DNA of 64,000 nt from Bacteroidaceae bacterium (GCA_024401095.1 JAKSLR010000004.1:42395-106394), one strand, 5' to 3'; counted from the first letter of the stretch, positions 34,351 through 43,993 are shown. The notes: generated by a model not told the origin, from the sequence alone. Made by a program: numbers and translations.

Positions 34351-36684
34351 TTACTTCAGTTCCATGTTTGGAGCCAATACATTGGCTACAGGAGTAGAAA
34401 TAGCCTTTGCCTGTGTATAGACAGCTGTTGCACGTACGTCCTCTACATTAGAAGCAAACTTCAGGGTATACTTACCTGCTGCAGTTTCCCATGCAGAAGC
34501 AGCTTCATTGAAGCTTGCCAAGGTGTAAGCATCTACCATAAAGGTCAATGTCTGGCTTTCACCTGGCTGTAATTCCTTAGTCTTGGCAAATGCCTTGAGT
34601 TCCTGAGCTGGCTTTTCCAGTCCACCTGCAGGTGCGGATACATAAAGCTGAACTACTTCCTTACCAGCTACTTTGCCGGTATTGGTTACAGAAACAGTAG
34701 CCACAAATCCATCCTTTCCAGGTTTAACAGTAGGCTTGCTGTAGCTGAAAGTTGTATAACTTAATCCATAGCCAAATGGATAAGATACCTTCACGCCATT
34801 AGTGTTGAAATAACGGTAGCCCACATCCATACCCTCTGCATGAAGTGTATAATCCACGTTTTTAACAGGAGTTGGAGCTCTGAAAGCAGAATTTTGAGGA
34901 GTCTGACCAGCTACAGGGAAATTGAAGGTTGAAGGCTCATCGGTACAGTTGATAGGGAAAGTCATAGTCAGCTTACCACTAGGGTTAGCCTTGCCAGTCA
35001 GCACGTCGGCAACAGAGTTACCACCCTCCTGGCCAGGCTGCCATGCCATGAGAATAGCATCTGGCATATCTTTCCAGGAAGCAGTTTCTATGGCATTGCC
35101 CATGTTCAGTACAACCACAACCTTCTTGCCCAGCATGTGGAACGCATCGCAAATATCAGAAAGCATCTGACGTTCCAAAGCAGAAAGGTTGAAATCATTG
35201 TCGATACCTCGGTCTCTACCCTCACCTGCCTGACGGCCCAGAGTTATCAGCGCAACTTCTGCCTCTTTAGCCTGCACGTCGATAACGTTACGAGCAATAG
35301 GCATTTCTGGAAGTACTGGCTTACCCAGCATGCTGCTACGAGTACCTACAGCAGCATTCAAATTTTCCTGATAAGTCTTGTAAGCATTGTAAACATTAGA
35401 CAGGCTCTCTGTTGGTTTCAGACCCGCATTGTTCAAGCCTTCTATCAGAGAAACGGTATAAGCTTTATTCACATTACCAGAACCGGTACCACCTGCGATG
35501 AAATCGTAAGAAGTGATGCCAAATACTGCTACCTTCTCTACCTGCTTCAATGGAAGAGTCTGGTTCTTGTTTTCCAACAAAACCATACCTTCTGTTGCGC
35601 TCTGGCGAGTAACAGCTGCATGTGCTTTCAAATCAGGGTTCTCGCTGAACTTATAACCTTTAAAACGAGGGGTACGAACAATGTACTGCAGCATACGTTT
35701 TACACACAGGTCCACATCAGCCTCTGACACCTTACCAGCCTTGACATCGGCTACCAGGTCATCAGAAAGTTCCTGAGCACCAGGCATCTTCAGATCCTGA
35801 CCAGCATGTACTTCACGAGCAGGACTACGAGTTGGAGCCTTGTCGGTCCAATCGGACATTACAATGCCATCGAATCCCCATTCCTTTCTCAGTATGGTAG
35901 TCAGCAAATCATAGCTTTCCTGAGTATACTCACCATTCAGTAAGTTATAAGACGACATGACAGTCCAAGGTTTAGACTCTCTGACAGCAATCTCAAAGCC
36001 CTTGAGGTATAACTCACGTAATGGGCGTTGAGCCACCACATCGTTTACACCCTTACGGTTGGTTTCCTGACTGTTAGCTGCATAATGCTTGATAGAAGTA
36101 CCTACACCGTTGCTCTGTACACCATTTACATAGGCAGCAGCAATCTTACCGGTCACGATAGGATCTTCCGAATAATACTCAAAATTACGGCCACACAATG
36201 GAGAACGATGCAGGTTCATACCAGGAGCCAGCAATACATCTACACCATATTCCAGAACCTCGTTACCAATGGCAGCACCCACTTCCTTCACCAGCTCAGT
36301 ATTCCATGAGCTAGCCAGAGAGATTCCAACAGGAAAACCTGTACAGTAATAGGTACGAGTAGTTTCCTTACGGGTAGGTGCAATACGAAGGCCAGCAGGT
36401 CCATCAGCCACTACAGTTGGAGTAATACCCAGACGATCAAGAGACCAAGTAGAGCCAGCAGCACCAGACACGATGTCGGAATGCTGACCAATCATACCAT
36501 TGCCTCCGAAGGCTGCTAAGAAAGCCACAGAACGACCACAGCCCACCAACAATTTCGATTTCTCTTCCAAGGTCATAGCCTTGACAATTTCATCGATGTT
36601 ATTCTCATTTAGCTTAAGGTTTTGAGCAGACAATTGCTGAAAGCACATGGCTAAAAGAGAAACCACAAAAAACAGTTTTTTCAT
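34351..36684 (-). CDS. Glycoside hydrolase family 3 beta-glycosidase
   Basis: Periplasmic GH3 enzyme of 777 residues. The start MKKLFFVVSLLAMCFQQLSAQ gives a signal peptide; an ATG at 36732 would run into the previous gene. The (beta/alpha)8 domain has GQHSDIVSGAAGSTWSLDRL, KHYAANSQETNRKGV and the nucleophile Asp in GFDGIVMSDWTDKAP (about residue 298). The second alpha/beta domain and a C-terminal fibronectin-III-like domain (about 690-770) complete the BglX/beta-glucosidase layout. The substrate is probably a beta-glucoside or xyloside. It is not the compact NagZ type, which lacks the Fn3 domain. It ends an operon of muropeptide enzymes. Confidence 0.9.
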   Translation of the reverse strand: MKKLFFVVSLLAMCFQQLSAQNLKLNENNIDEIVKAMTLEEKSKLLVGCGRSVAFLAAFGGNGMIGQHSDIVSGAAGSTWSLDRLGITPTVVADGPAGLRIAPTRKETTRTYYCTGFPVGISLASSWNTELVKEVGAAIGNEVLEYGVDVLLAPGMNLHRSPLCGRNFEYYSEDPIVTGKIAAAYVNGVQSNGVGTSIKHYAANSQETNRKGVNDVVAQRPLRELYLKGFEIAVRESKPWTVMSSYNLLNGEYTQESYDLLTTILRKEWGFDGIVMSDWTDKAPTRSPAREVHAGQDLKMPGAQELSDDLVADVKAGKVSEADVDLCVKRMLQYIVRTPRFKGYKFSENPDLKAHAAVTRQSATEGMVLLENKNQTLPLKQVEKVAVFGITSYDFIAGGTGSGNVNKAYTVSLIEGLNNAGLKPTESLSNVYNAYKTYQENLNAAVGTRSSMLGKPVLPEMPIARNVIDVQAKEAEVALITLGRQAGEGRDRGIDNDFNLSALERQMLSDICDAFHMLGKKVVVVLNMGNAIETASWKDMPDAILMAWQPGQEGGNSVADVLTGKANPSGKLTMTFPINCTDEPSTFNFPVAGQTPQNSAFRAPTPVKNVDYTLHAEGMDVGYRYFNTNGVKVSYPFGYGLSYTTFSYSKPTVKPGKDGFVATVSVTNTGKVAGKEVVQLYVSAPAGGLEKPAQELKAFAKTKELQPGESQTLTFMVDAYTLASFNEAASAWETAAGKYTLKFASNVEDVRATAVYTQAKAISTPVANVLAPNMELK

Positions 36685-36701
36685 CCTTTTTATGATAATA
36701 A

Positions 36702-38039
36702 TTAGTATCCAATCTTCATATCGTAATCCCACTTATCAAAGTAAAGATTACCTTTAGACCACTCAACTTCGCCACGCTGGAAGTCTACAGTCTCACTTCT
36801 AGGATACTTCTTTGCAGGATGCAGTTGCATACCATAATCTTGATTAACTACCATTCTCCAAGAGTCAATACCTCCCAGGAAGTACCAATGAAGTTCATTG
36901 GTCTCTTCTTTGGCAAAAGAAGGAATTCCAAAAGACATATCTACAGGTACCCATCCCACGCCTTCGAAATAGATCTCACCCCAGTCGTGCAAATTCCAAA
37001 GTCCCGGATGCATCATAAATCCACTCTGGAAATGAGTAGGAATACCACAGATACGGCAAAGTGTACAGAAAAGCAAAGTAACTTGTCCGCAGTCACCCTT
37101 ATGATTTGTCACCACGTACTCAGGAATATTCTCTATGGTACTATATTCACGAGCAGAAGCCCATGGAAAATGATCATTAATATATTGGAAGATCTTACGT
37201 GCCTTTAACAATGGATTGGTCTCTCCTTCTGTAAGCTTGGCAGCCAATTCCTTCAATGCTGGGGTAAAGACTATATGCTTCTCACGTTCTGCCGTGTACT
37301 TCTTATAAACTTCCGATGCCGTATCGTAAGGCTTGATGTCTTCAGGTTTTAGATTATGCCATTCTGCAGAAGACGTATATTCAAAGGTCTCTGAAAACAC
37401 AGTAGGTTGGCCAACCTGTGCTACTTTCTCCATATAAAGCGTGTGATGCGCAGCAGTATCTGGAGCCATTTCATACTTTTCCTCACTGGTACTGATGAGT
37501 TTTACATCAGTTTGTCTTGCTACATCTGTTCGTGGAAATGGAAGCCAACAACGGATAGTTTCTCCTGCGGGTACTGCATCAGCATCCACGGTTAGAATAT
37601 AGGTTACCTTCATGTGCTTTGGCTCTCCTATTGGACTATCAGAACCCTTCAAGGCAGTCAATACCTCTGGCAAGTGTTTTACATTCACGTCCTCACTTCC
37701 CACAGAATTCACAGTACCATCCTTAGCTAACTTTATAGTGCGACAAAGTGAATCTACACGGAACAGATTTGGGGCAGCATTGTGGAAATAGAGCTTCTGA
37801 CCATCTATCTCCATAAACTCCAGTGCACCAGAAGCCTCCCAAGCATGCATCATGCTATCTGTCACTTCTGGAATATACTTCTGGATATATTCACGTACCT
37901 GGTCCTCTGTCTTGTTGAAGTCCACCAGAATACGTGCTTTCAAATCCTCCTCCCAACTATATTCCGAATCTGCTGCTGGCTGAGAACCACTACATGAGCA
38001 GAGTGCAACCAAGGCTGTTATATACAAATATTTTTTCAT
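36702..38039 (-). CDS. Transglutaminase-like lipoprotein
   Basis: Exported protein of 445 residues. MKKYLYITALVALCSCSGS is a lipoprotein signal (Cys14 or Cys16). The C-terminal half is a transglutaminase-like cysteine protease fold: nucleophile Cys in NHKGDCGQVTLLFCTL (about residue 317), His in LHDWGEIYFEG and Asp in VPVDMSFG. Bacterial members often cleave peptides. In this operon, cleavage of stem peptides from peptidoglycan is plausible but not shown. The start overlaps the epimerase stop by four bases (ATGA), and GH3 starts 17 bases after its stop. Confidence 0.85.
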   Translation of the reverse strand: MKKYLYITALVALCSCSGSQPAADSEYSWEEDLKARILVDFNKTEDQVREYIQKYIPEVTDSMMHAWEASGALEFMEIDGQKLYFHNAAPNLFRVDSLCRTIKLAKDGTVNSVGSEDVNVKHLPEVLTALKGSDSPIGEPKHMKVTYILTVDADAVPAGETIRCWLPFPRTDVARQTDVKLISTSEEKYEMAPDTAAHHTLYMEKVAQVGQPTVFSETFEYTSSAEWHNLKPEDIKPYDTASEVYKKYTAEREKHIVFTPALKELAAKLTEGETNPLLKARKIFQYINDHFPWASAREYSTIENIPEYVVTNHKGDCGQVTLLFCTLCRICGIPTHFQSGFMMHPGLWNLHDWGEIYFEGVGWVPVDMSFGIPSFAKEETNELHWYFLGGIDSWRMVVNQDYGMQLHPAKKYPRSETVDFQRGEVEWSKGNLYFDKWDYDMKIGY

Positions 38040-39202
38040 AACTTGATCAAACCAATTCCTGGACGATTTGGTAAGGTAATCTTACCCTTTACTACAGTCA
38101 TACCCTCGAAACGGTCGTTTGCAATAAGCAAGTTACCATCCAAGTCAGCAAAGTCAACAGCTGGTGAGAACTGAGCAGCAGCAGAGCAGGCACATGAAGT
38201 TTCTGTCATACATCCTACCATGACTTTCATACCCAAAGAACGAGCTGTAGTTACCATCTTCCAACCCTCACGCATACCGGTACACTTCATGAGCTTGATA
38301 TTAATACCGCTGAAAGCACCCTTCAGGCTAGCAATATCCTTGAGGCGCTGAATGCTCTCATCTGCAAAAATAGGAAGCGGACTTCGCTCCGTAACCCATG
38401 CAATGTCATCAAGCTGTGTCTTAGGCATTGGCTGCTCCACCATGACAATGCCATGCTCATGGAGCCAGTGAATCATATCAATGGCATACTGCTTATCTGT
38501 CCAACCTTGATTAGCATCTACTGCAATAGGAAGGTCTGTAACAGAACGGATGGTCTCAATCATTTCCTTATCATTTTCACGTCCCAGTTTCACCTTTAGG
38601 ATATTGAACTGATCGGCACATTCTTTAGTCTTGGCACGAACTACGTCTGCTGTATCTATACCAATGGTAAAAGTTGTATTTGGAGCCTTGGCAGGATCCA
38701 ATCCCCAAATTTTATACCAAGGCTGGTTCATGAGCTTTCCAACTAGGTCGTGCAAGGCAATATCCACTGCAGCCTTACCTGCTGCATTACCCTCATCCAT
38801 GGCATCCAAGTGAGTCAGGATGTCTTCCAGCATAAATGGATCATCGAATTTTTCCAATTCCTTGCCAGCACGTGTCAGGAAGTCACATACAGATTCTACA
38901 GTACCGAGTTCCTTAGCCAGATAAGGTGGCATGGATGCCTCTCCATAACCGGTTACGCCATCGTAAGTGATCTCTACCTGAACGTCAGGAGTGGTGCTGC
39001 GGGAATAAGTAGCCACAGTAAACACATGGCGAAGATTCAGTTCGTATGGAAAGAAAGTAAGTTTCATCTTAGGCTTCTCACCCAGGTGAGTAATGTTAAA
39101 GAGCTGTGGATGCTCATTGGAAAAAGCGTAGGCTTTACCTACCACTGATGTACTGATAGCTGCAGCTGCTGCAGTCTTCAGAAAATCTCTTCTTGTTGCC
39201 AT
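38036..39202 (-). CDS. Dipeptide epimerase (L-Ala-D/L-Glu epimerase-like), Tat-type signal
   Basis: Enolase-superfamily enzyme of 388 residues. The N-terminus MATRRDFLKTAAAAAIS with its twin Arg and AYA end looks like a Tat signal. The barrel has the catalytic KxK in FNILKVKLGREND, metal ligands in VDANQGW, MVEQPMP and FADESIQ, and a second base in NIKLMKCTGM. These fit muconate-lactonising subgroup epimerases that invert D-Glu in L-Ala-D-Glu, a muropeptide product. The NlpC/P60 gene, 21 bases upstream, would release that dipeptide, as in the Bacillus ykf locus. If the Tat signal is real it acts in the periplasm, unlike cytosolic YcjG/YkfB. Confidence 0.88.
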   Translation of the reverse strand: MATRRDFLKTAAAAAISTSVVGKAYAFSNEHPQLFNITHLGEKPKMKLTFFPYELNLRHVFTVATYSRSTTPDVQVEITYDGVTGYGEASMPPYLAKELGTVESVCDFLTRAGKELEKFDDPFMLEDILTHLDAMDEGNAAGKAAVDIALHDLVGKLMNQPWYKIWGLDPAKAPNTTFTIGIDTADVVRAKTKECADQFNILKVKLGRENDKEMIETIRSVTDLPIAVDANQGWTDKQYAIDMIHWLHEHGIVMVEQPMPKTQLDDIAWVTERSPLPIFADESIQRLKDIASLKGAFSGINIKLMKCTGMREGWKMVTTARSLGMKVMVGCMTETSCACSAAAQFSPAVDFADLDGNLLIANDRFEGMTVVKGKITLPNRPGIGLIKL

Positions 39203-39223
39203 AATATCGATGATTTTAGGTTT

Positions 39224-40408
39224 TTAATACAGATAAAACGGATTAGTGGCTGTAGTATTTAGCTGAGGATCCTTTCCAATATATGGAAGGACACGAGCTG
39301 CATACATCAGTCGTCCCAGGTTATACTCATCGTACAATTCATCGGCAGGATCGAAACTGCTGATGTGTACATCACCCATGGAATGGATGAAACGCTTGCC
39401 ACCCATATAGAGTGCCACATGAGACACCTTCTCCTTCTGAGTTGCAGTAGCTTTTCTTCCAAAGAAGATGAGGTCGCCTGGCTGCAAGTTGCTGAAGTCT
39501 GGAGCAATCTCTATGTGTTCACCCTTGTAGCACTGCTGAGATGCATCGCGAGGGATGATAATGTCATGCAAATATAATGTGGTACGCACAAAACCACTGC
39601 AGTCCACCCCCTTACTACTCATTCCTGCCCACAGGTAAGGAACGCCCAACATGGTCTTTGCTGTAGCAATGATACTCTGTGCATCTTGCTTCAGGTTCTT
39701 GCGCCATGCCTGTTCTGGCTGGCAATTTTCTTTCAGGATATAGCCTATGCGTCCATCAGGATAGCCTACCCTATAGAACTTACCAACAGAACCCTTATCG
39801 AGCAGACGATTTCCTGAGCAAACATCGCTTACATGCTGACTCTTCACGTCTGGCTTCTCGTATACCCATGCATAATGCTCAGTAACCATGATCTTAGGAG
39901 CACTGTTCCAAGCATGCAGTTCCTGTTCATTCATACGGACGATGCCGTGATTATGCACCCACCCCAAATAAAGGTCAGGAGTCTGGATATGCAACCATCC
40001 ATCCTTCTCCAGAATTTTTACTGGAGTACCTAGGAGAGCCTGCGTCTGCAGTTCACTGGAATAATCACCCTCTCCACGCAGACATGAGAAAGAAACGTTC
40101 ACCACACCATAGATCTTATCGCCCAGATCGGCTGTAGGGAATACCTTCAGGCAGTCCATCACATTATAGCCTTTCGTCTTGAGACCAGTGAGCAAGGCAT
40201 CGTGTGCTTCTTTTGAAGTAGTTTCTCCCTGAAGCATTACGTTCTTCCCATCGACGGTATATTTAACCTGGAAGAGCGCAATGCGCTTATCTGGAGCATA
40301 GGAACTCTTCAACTGGTCGTTCAATTGACTGATGTCTGCAGGCAAACTTTGTGCCCACATAGGTGCTACAGCGAACACCAATAGCAAAATAGAAAGATAC
40401 TTCTTCAT
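39224..40408 (-). CDS. NlpC/P60 endopeptidase with SH3-like domains
   Basis: Periplasmic cysteine peptidase of 394 residues with signal MKKYLSILLLVFAVAPMWAQ. Bacterial SH3-like modules (about residues 120-240, with TPVKILEKDGWLHIQTP and HAWVYEKPDVKSQHV) lead to the NlpC/P60 domain (about 255-375). Its nucleophile is the Cys in SKGVDCSGFVRTTLY and its His is in KVSHVALYMGG. This arrangement matches gamma-D-glutamyl-L-diamino-acid peptidases (dipeptidyl-peptidase VI/YkfC type) that release L-Ala-D-Glu. It lies four bases after the fucosidase stop and feeds the epimerase that follows. Confidence 0.9.
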   Translation of the reverse strand: MKKYLSILLLVFAVAPMWAQSLPADISQLNDQLKSSYAPDKRIALFQVKYTVDGKNVMLQGETTSKEAHDALLTGLKTKGYNVMDCLKVFPTADLGDKIYGVVNVSFSCLRGEGDYSSELQTQALLGTPVKILEKDGWLHIQTPDLYLGWVHNHGIVRMNEQELHAWNSAPKIMVTEHYAWVYEKPDVKSQHVSDVCSGNRLLDKGSVGKFYRVGYPDGRIGYILKENCQPEQAWRKNLKQDAQSIIATAKTMLGVPYLWAGMSSKGVDCSGFVRTTLYLHDIIIPRDASQQCYKGEHIEIAPDFSNLQPGDLIFFGRKATATQKEKVSHVALYMGGKRFIHSMGDVHISSFDPADELYDEYNLGRLMYAARVLPYIGKDPQLNTTATNPFYLY

Positions 40409-40411
40409 GAT

Positions 40412-41719
40412 TTACTGAATTTCTAGAACATAATCTACTACCCCCTGATGTGGGTTAAGCTGAATGACAAGGCTGTTGTCCTTGTTCTTTTTGAACTTAA
40501 GAGGTTGTCCTCCAATGAACTCCTTTACAGTCTTTATCTTACGGTCCATAGGAAGAGTGAACTCGTTTTCCTTATAGTTCAGGATATGGATATATTCTGT
40601 ATTACCCTTCTGGGTAGTAGCACCCCATTCCTGTACTGGAAGATGTCCGGCAGTAGTGCCATAGATACTTTCTCCGTATTGCTGCAGCCACTCGCCCATA
40701 CCTTTTAAGCGTTCCAGCGCAGTAGCAGGCAGTTCACCATTAGGCTGAGGGCCAATGTTCATGAGCAGGTTGGCGCCCTTTCCTGAAGTCTTGACCAGAA
40801 GCGTTATAAGTTCTTCTACACTCTTGTAACGCTGGTCGTTTACCTTATAGCCCCACATGCCATTCATGGTCTCACAGGTCTCCAGCGGAAGCTTACTGAC
40901 TCCTCCTTTCACCCATCCTGTGGTATTCTCTCCTGGCAGGTCACGTTCAAAAATCTGTATATCTTCACCAGGGATAACGTTCTCATGATGGTTGTTACCG
41001 ATAAGGCAACCTGGTTGCAATTTATGAATCAAAGCATACTGATTGCTAATCTCCCAATCAAATGGGGTTGGGTCTGAATCATGATCCCAGAAGCCATCGA
41101 ACCAGATAGCACCAATCTCACCATAATTGGTCAAAAGCTCAGTAAGCTGACTGTTCATAAAATTATAATAGCTCTTCCAGTTGACTTTGCTCTTGTCTTT
41201 TCCCACATTAAGCCCTGTACGTCCCCATGGATAGTCCTCTCGGTACCAATCCACGTGTGAGTAATAAAGATGGAGGCGTATACCCTGTTTGTGACACTCA
41301 TCCGCCAACTGCTTAATGACATCTTTTCCGTAAGGGGTAGCCTTTACTATGTTATAATCACTTTGTCTGGTATCCCACATGGAAAATCCATCATGATGAC
41401 GGGTAGTTATGGTAATGTATCCAGCTCCGGCAGCCTTGATAGCCGAAACCCAGGCTGCAGCATCAAAACGATGCGGATAGAAAGCATCGGCAGCTTTTTC
41501 GTACTCTTTTCGATCAATGTTATCGTTTTGCATGTACCACTCACCCTGACCAAACAGACTGTATATACCCCAATGCAGGAAAATTCCGAATTTCTTATCC
41601 TGGAACTCCTGACGAGCCTTCAAGTTTTCTGGAGCAGGCTCATAGCCATCCTGTGCCAGGGCAGACAGGCTAAGCCCACAGAAAGCCAGCATGCATATTA
41701 ATTTCTTCATATTTTTCAT
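40412..41719 (-). CDS. Glycoside hydrolase family 29 alpha-L-fucosidase
   Basis: Secreted retaining fucosidase of 435 residues. The signal peptide ends at ALAQ; MKKLICML at 41710 is an alternative start three residues in. GH29 hallmarks are FGIFLHWGIYSLFGQGEWY, ITTRHHDGFSMWDT, LHLYYSHVDW and the nucleophile Asp in GAIWFDGFWD (about residue 212). A small beta-sandwich domain follows (about 345-435). Fucose on mucin or host glycans is the expected target. The company of peptidoglycan-peptide enzymes in the same operon is unusual. Confidence 0.92.
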   Translation of the reverse strand: MKNMKKLICMLAFCGLSLSALAQDGYEPAPENLKARQEFQDKKFGIFLHWGIYSLFGQGEWYMQNDNIDRKEYEKAADAFYPHRFDAAAWVSAIKAAGAGYITITTRHHDGFSMWDTRQSDYNIVKATPYGKDVIKQLADECHKQGIRLHLYYSHVDWYREDYPWGRTGLNVGKDKSKVNWKSYYNFMNSQLTELLTNYGEIGAIWFDGFWDHDSDPTPFDWEISNQYALIHKLQPGCLIGNNHHENVIPGEDIQIFERDLPGENTTGWVKGGVSKLPLETCETMNGMWGYKVNDQRYKSVEELITLLVKTSGKGANLLMNIGPQPNGELPATALERLKGMGEWLQQYGESIYGTTAGHLPVQEWGATTQKGNTEYIHILNYKENEFTLPMDRKIKTVKEFIGGQPLKFKKNKDNSLVIQLNPHQGVVDYVLEIQ

Positions 41720-41728
41720 AGGTTCAAT

Positions 41729-42457
41729 TTATCTCAATTCAAAATGTTGATAATCCTTTACGGTACGCCAGTCACCTCCCCATACGAACCCTCTTGCATG
41801 AAGGAGCTTATAGCATAGATCATTATGGTCTATCTTACATGGAATATCCTTACGATTCTCTCTATTTCTTGCATATTTCTCACCTGCTTTAGGTTCTACT
41901 TTCCCAGTGCGGAGCCTCAGGCATGGATTATACAACGGATTAATGTCCACTGCTAATCCTCTGCTATGCTTTGACAAAGTCTTGCTACCCGCTACAGCCC
42001 TGTAATTGAAGGCCGAAGTATTGTTGGCAGTCATAGCCTTCTCGTCATCCGCATCAAATTCGTCCACCAAAACCATCAGGTGAATACGATAATCCTGCTC
42101 ATATAGTTTGCGGAATACCTCAACCAATATCTTGGCAATCTGTCTGTGGCAAACCAGCTCTCCTAGCTGTGGCTTTCCTTGATCGTTCCTATGCAAGAGC
42201 TTCAGGTAACGGAGGTCGGACCTGAGAACCGGACAGCCCTTGCGATACGATTTTCCTTCCATCCGATGAAATACTGCATCGGAAACAGGAAGTATCTGAA
42301 AGCAGGAATCAAGGCCATATGCTTTCACATCATTTTCTGTCACCACCTTTGCTGCTTCCCACCTTTGCAATACCTTAAGTCCGGATGCAGAAACCTGAGC
42401 ATTTACTTCGAAGAAGTACGCACACCAGATGAAACAGAAAAATAAGTATTTATTCAT
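41729..42457 (-). CDS. M15-family D-Ala-D-Ala carboxypeptidase-like peptidase
   Basis: Exported Zn peptidase of 242 residues with signal MNKYLFFCFIWCAYFFEVNAQ. The zinc site is SKHSRGLAVDINP (His and Asp, about residues 162-170) and the distal His with catalytic Glu region is DYQHFEL at the very C-terminus. The family (VanY, LAS superfamily) trims peptidoglycan stem peptides. It is the first gene of the operon running to GH3. The predicted -7 box ends about five bases before the ATG, so the mRNA may be leaderless. Confidence 0.87.
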   Translation of the reverse strand: MNKYLFFCFIWCAYFFEVNAQVSASGLKVLQRWEAAKVVTENDVKAYGLDSCFQILPVSDAVFHRMEGKSYRKGCPVLRSDLRYLKLLHRNDQGKPQLGELVCHRQIAKILVEVFRKLYEQDYRIHLMVLVDEFDADDEKAMTANNTSAFNYRAVAGSKTLSKHSRGLAVDINPLYNPCLRLRTGKVEPKAGEKYARNRENRKDIPCKIDHNDLCYKLLHARGFVWGGDWRTVKDYQHFELR

Positions 42458-42461
42458 AATG

Positions 42462-42491
42462 CAAAGTTAGTAAAAATTTGTACAAACCAAA
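42462..42491 (-). promoter_or_regulatory. Promoter of the M15-to-GH3 operon
   Basis: Minus-strand TTTG (42491-42488), 18 bases, TAACTTTG (42469-42462). The expected transcript start falls on or within about two bases of the ATG at 42457. Confidence 0.55.
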
Positions 42492-42500
42492 AGAAAGTAG

Positions 42501-42508
42501 TTACTTTG
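42501..42508 (+). promoter_or_regulatory. -7-like element of the 5'-nucleotidase operon
   Basis: TTACTTTG followed by CA, 31 bases before the ATG at 42540. It departs at one position from TAnnTTTG. With the minus-strand element it forms the near-mirror ATGCAAAGT...ACTTTGCAT. Confidence 0.4.
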
Positions 42509-42539
42509 CATCAAAGAACCTGAAAATAATACATATCTT

Positions 42540-43982
42540 ATGAAATATCTAAAACGAATTACATGTCTCTTTGTGCTGCTTTCTTACAGCTTCATTCTCA
42601 TGGCACAGGGAAAGCAGGTTGTTATTTTCTCTACTAATGACATGCATGCACGCATTCATAATTTTGCAAAGATTGCAGCTTATATTGAAAATTACAAGAA
42701 GCAGAATCCAAATGTTCTGGTGCTGAGTGGAGGTGATCTTTATTCAGGAAACCCTGTAGTAGACCAGTATCCAGAGAAAGGCTATCCTATGATTGACCTC
42801 ATGAACCGGACAGGCTATCAGTTCTCTGCTTTTGGTAATCATGAGTTCGACTATGGACAAGCTACAACCCAGAGGCGTATTGACCAGGCCAATTTCAAGT
42901 TTCTCTGCTCTAACCTGAAAGTAGACGAAACCTGTGACCTGAAGCAACCAGATGCATACGCTTTCATCAAGGTAGGTGGCATAAAAATCGGAATTGTAGG
43001 TATTCTGGAGGCTACAGTACACGGAAATGGGGTTCGCTATCCTGCTTGTCATCCTGCACGTGTGCAAGGTATAACTTTCACCGATCCTGTAGAAGAAATC
43101 CAAAATTACAGAAACCTGCGTAAGAAGTGCAATCTGTTCATCGCACTCTCTCATGCCGGTTACGAGAGCGACTTAGTCATTGCCGACAAGATGCCAGAAT
43201 TAGACGCCATTGTTGGTGGTCATTCTCATACTAAAATAGATAGTACACTATTCAGAAACGGAGTGTTAGTTACTCAAGCATCAAGTTATACTGAAGGTTT
43301 AGGTAAACTTACCTTTACCTTTAAGGGAAAGAAACTTATCAAGAAAGAATATGAGTATATCAATGTCAAGAATCTGACAGAAGAAGATGCCACTATAGCA
43401 CAAGCTGCACAGGAATTTATTGACAAGTCACCACTTAAGACAGTTCTAGCAGAAGCAGCAGAACAGCTGGATGGAAAAGAAGAATTAGGAGGCCTGATGT
43501 GCGATGCACTGGTGTCTGAATACGGTGTGGATTTTGCCGTCCAAAATAGTGGAGGTGTACGTATCAGCCAGCTCAAGAAGGGGCCTATCACCATGGAAGA
43601 TGTCTACACACTGGACCCATTTGGAAACACCGTTACAATTTACAATATGTCGTACACACAGCTTGCTACCCTACTCAAGAATTCATACAGGAAGTATAGC
43701 CAGCGTGCAGACCTCATGTGCAGCGGACTGAAATACAAGATCTATACCAAGGATGGAGAAGCTACCCGAGTAGAAATTACCGACGAACAAGGAAATCCGG
43801 TAGACCAGAACAGAACTTTCAAGGTAGCTATGAACAATTACATTTCTTCCAGCTATTCCTTTGACCAGAGCGGTCTGGTAGAAGAAACAGCCAACAGTGC
43901 ATCTGATGCCCTTATTGCTTATCTAAAGAAAGTCAAGAGTGTGAAGAAAGACATTCACCGTACTGAAATAGTTAGAGAATAA
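42540..43982 (+). CDS. Secreted 5'-nucleotidase / metallophosphoesterase
   Basis: Periplasmic calcineurin-like phosphatase of 480 residues with signal peptide ending at LMAQ. Metal-binding motifs in order: FSTNDMHARIHN (Asp and His), SGGDLYSGNP, FGNHEFDYG, ALSHAGYESD and VGGHSHTKID. The C-terminal substrate-specificity domain (about residues 300-480) has AVQNSGGVRISQLKKG and TLDPFGNTV. The family (UshA type) hydrolyses nucleotides and UDP-sugars for phosphate and nucleoside salvage. Exact substrate cannot be told. It is followed after 11 bases by the GIN-domain gene. Confidence 0.92.
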   Translation: MKYLKRITCLFVLLSYSFILMAQGKQVVIFSTNDMHARIHNFAKIAAYIENYKKQNPNVLVLSGGDLYSGNPVVDQYPEKGYPMIDLMNRTGYQFSAFGNHEFDYGQATTQRRIDQANFKFLCSNLKVDETCDLKQPDAYAFIKVGGIKIGIVGILEATVHGNGVRYPACHPARVQGITFTDPVEEIQNYRNLRKKCNLFIALSHAGYESDLVIADKMPELDAIVGGHSHTKIDSTLFRNGVLVTQASSYTEGLGKLTFTFKGKKLIKKEYEYINVKNLTEEDATIAQAAQEFIDKSPLKTVLAEAAEQLDGKEELGGLMCDALVSEYGVDFAVQNSGGVRISQLKKGPITMEDVYTLDPFGNTVTIYNMSYTQLATLLKNSYRKYSQRADLMCSGLKYKIYTKDGEATRVEITDEQGNPVDQNRTFKVAMNNYISSSYSFDQSGLVEETANSASDALIAYLKKVKSVKKDIHRTEIVRE

Positions 43983-43993
43983 TTTATTGAGCC

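Noticed and set aside
35137..35727. 196-residue open frame opposite the GH3 gene.
   Set aside because: It is antisense to a well-supported enzyme, is rich in Cys, His and Arg with no domain, and is best explained as a codon shadow.
36685..36732. Upstream ATG for the GH3 gene.
   Set aside because: It overlaps the transglutaminase gene and would hide the signal peptide that begins at 36684.
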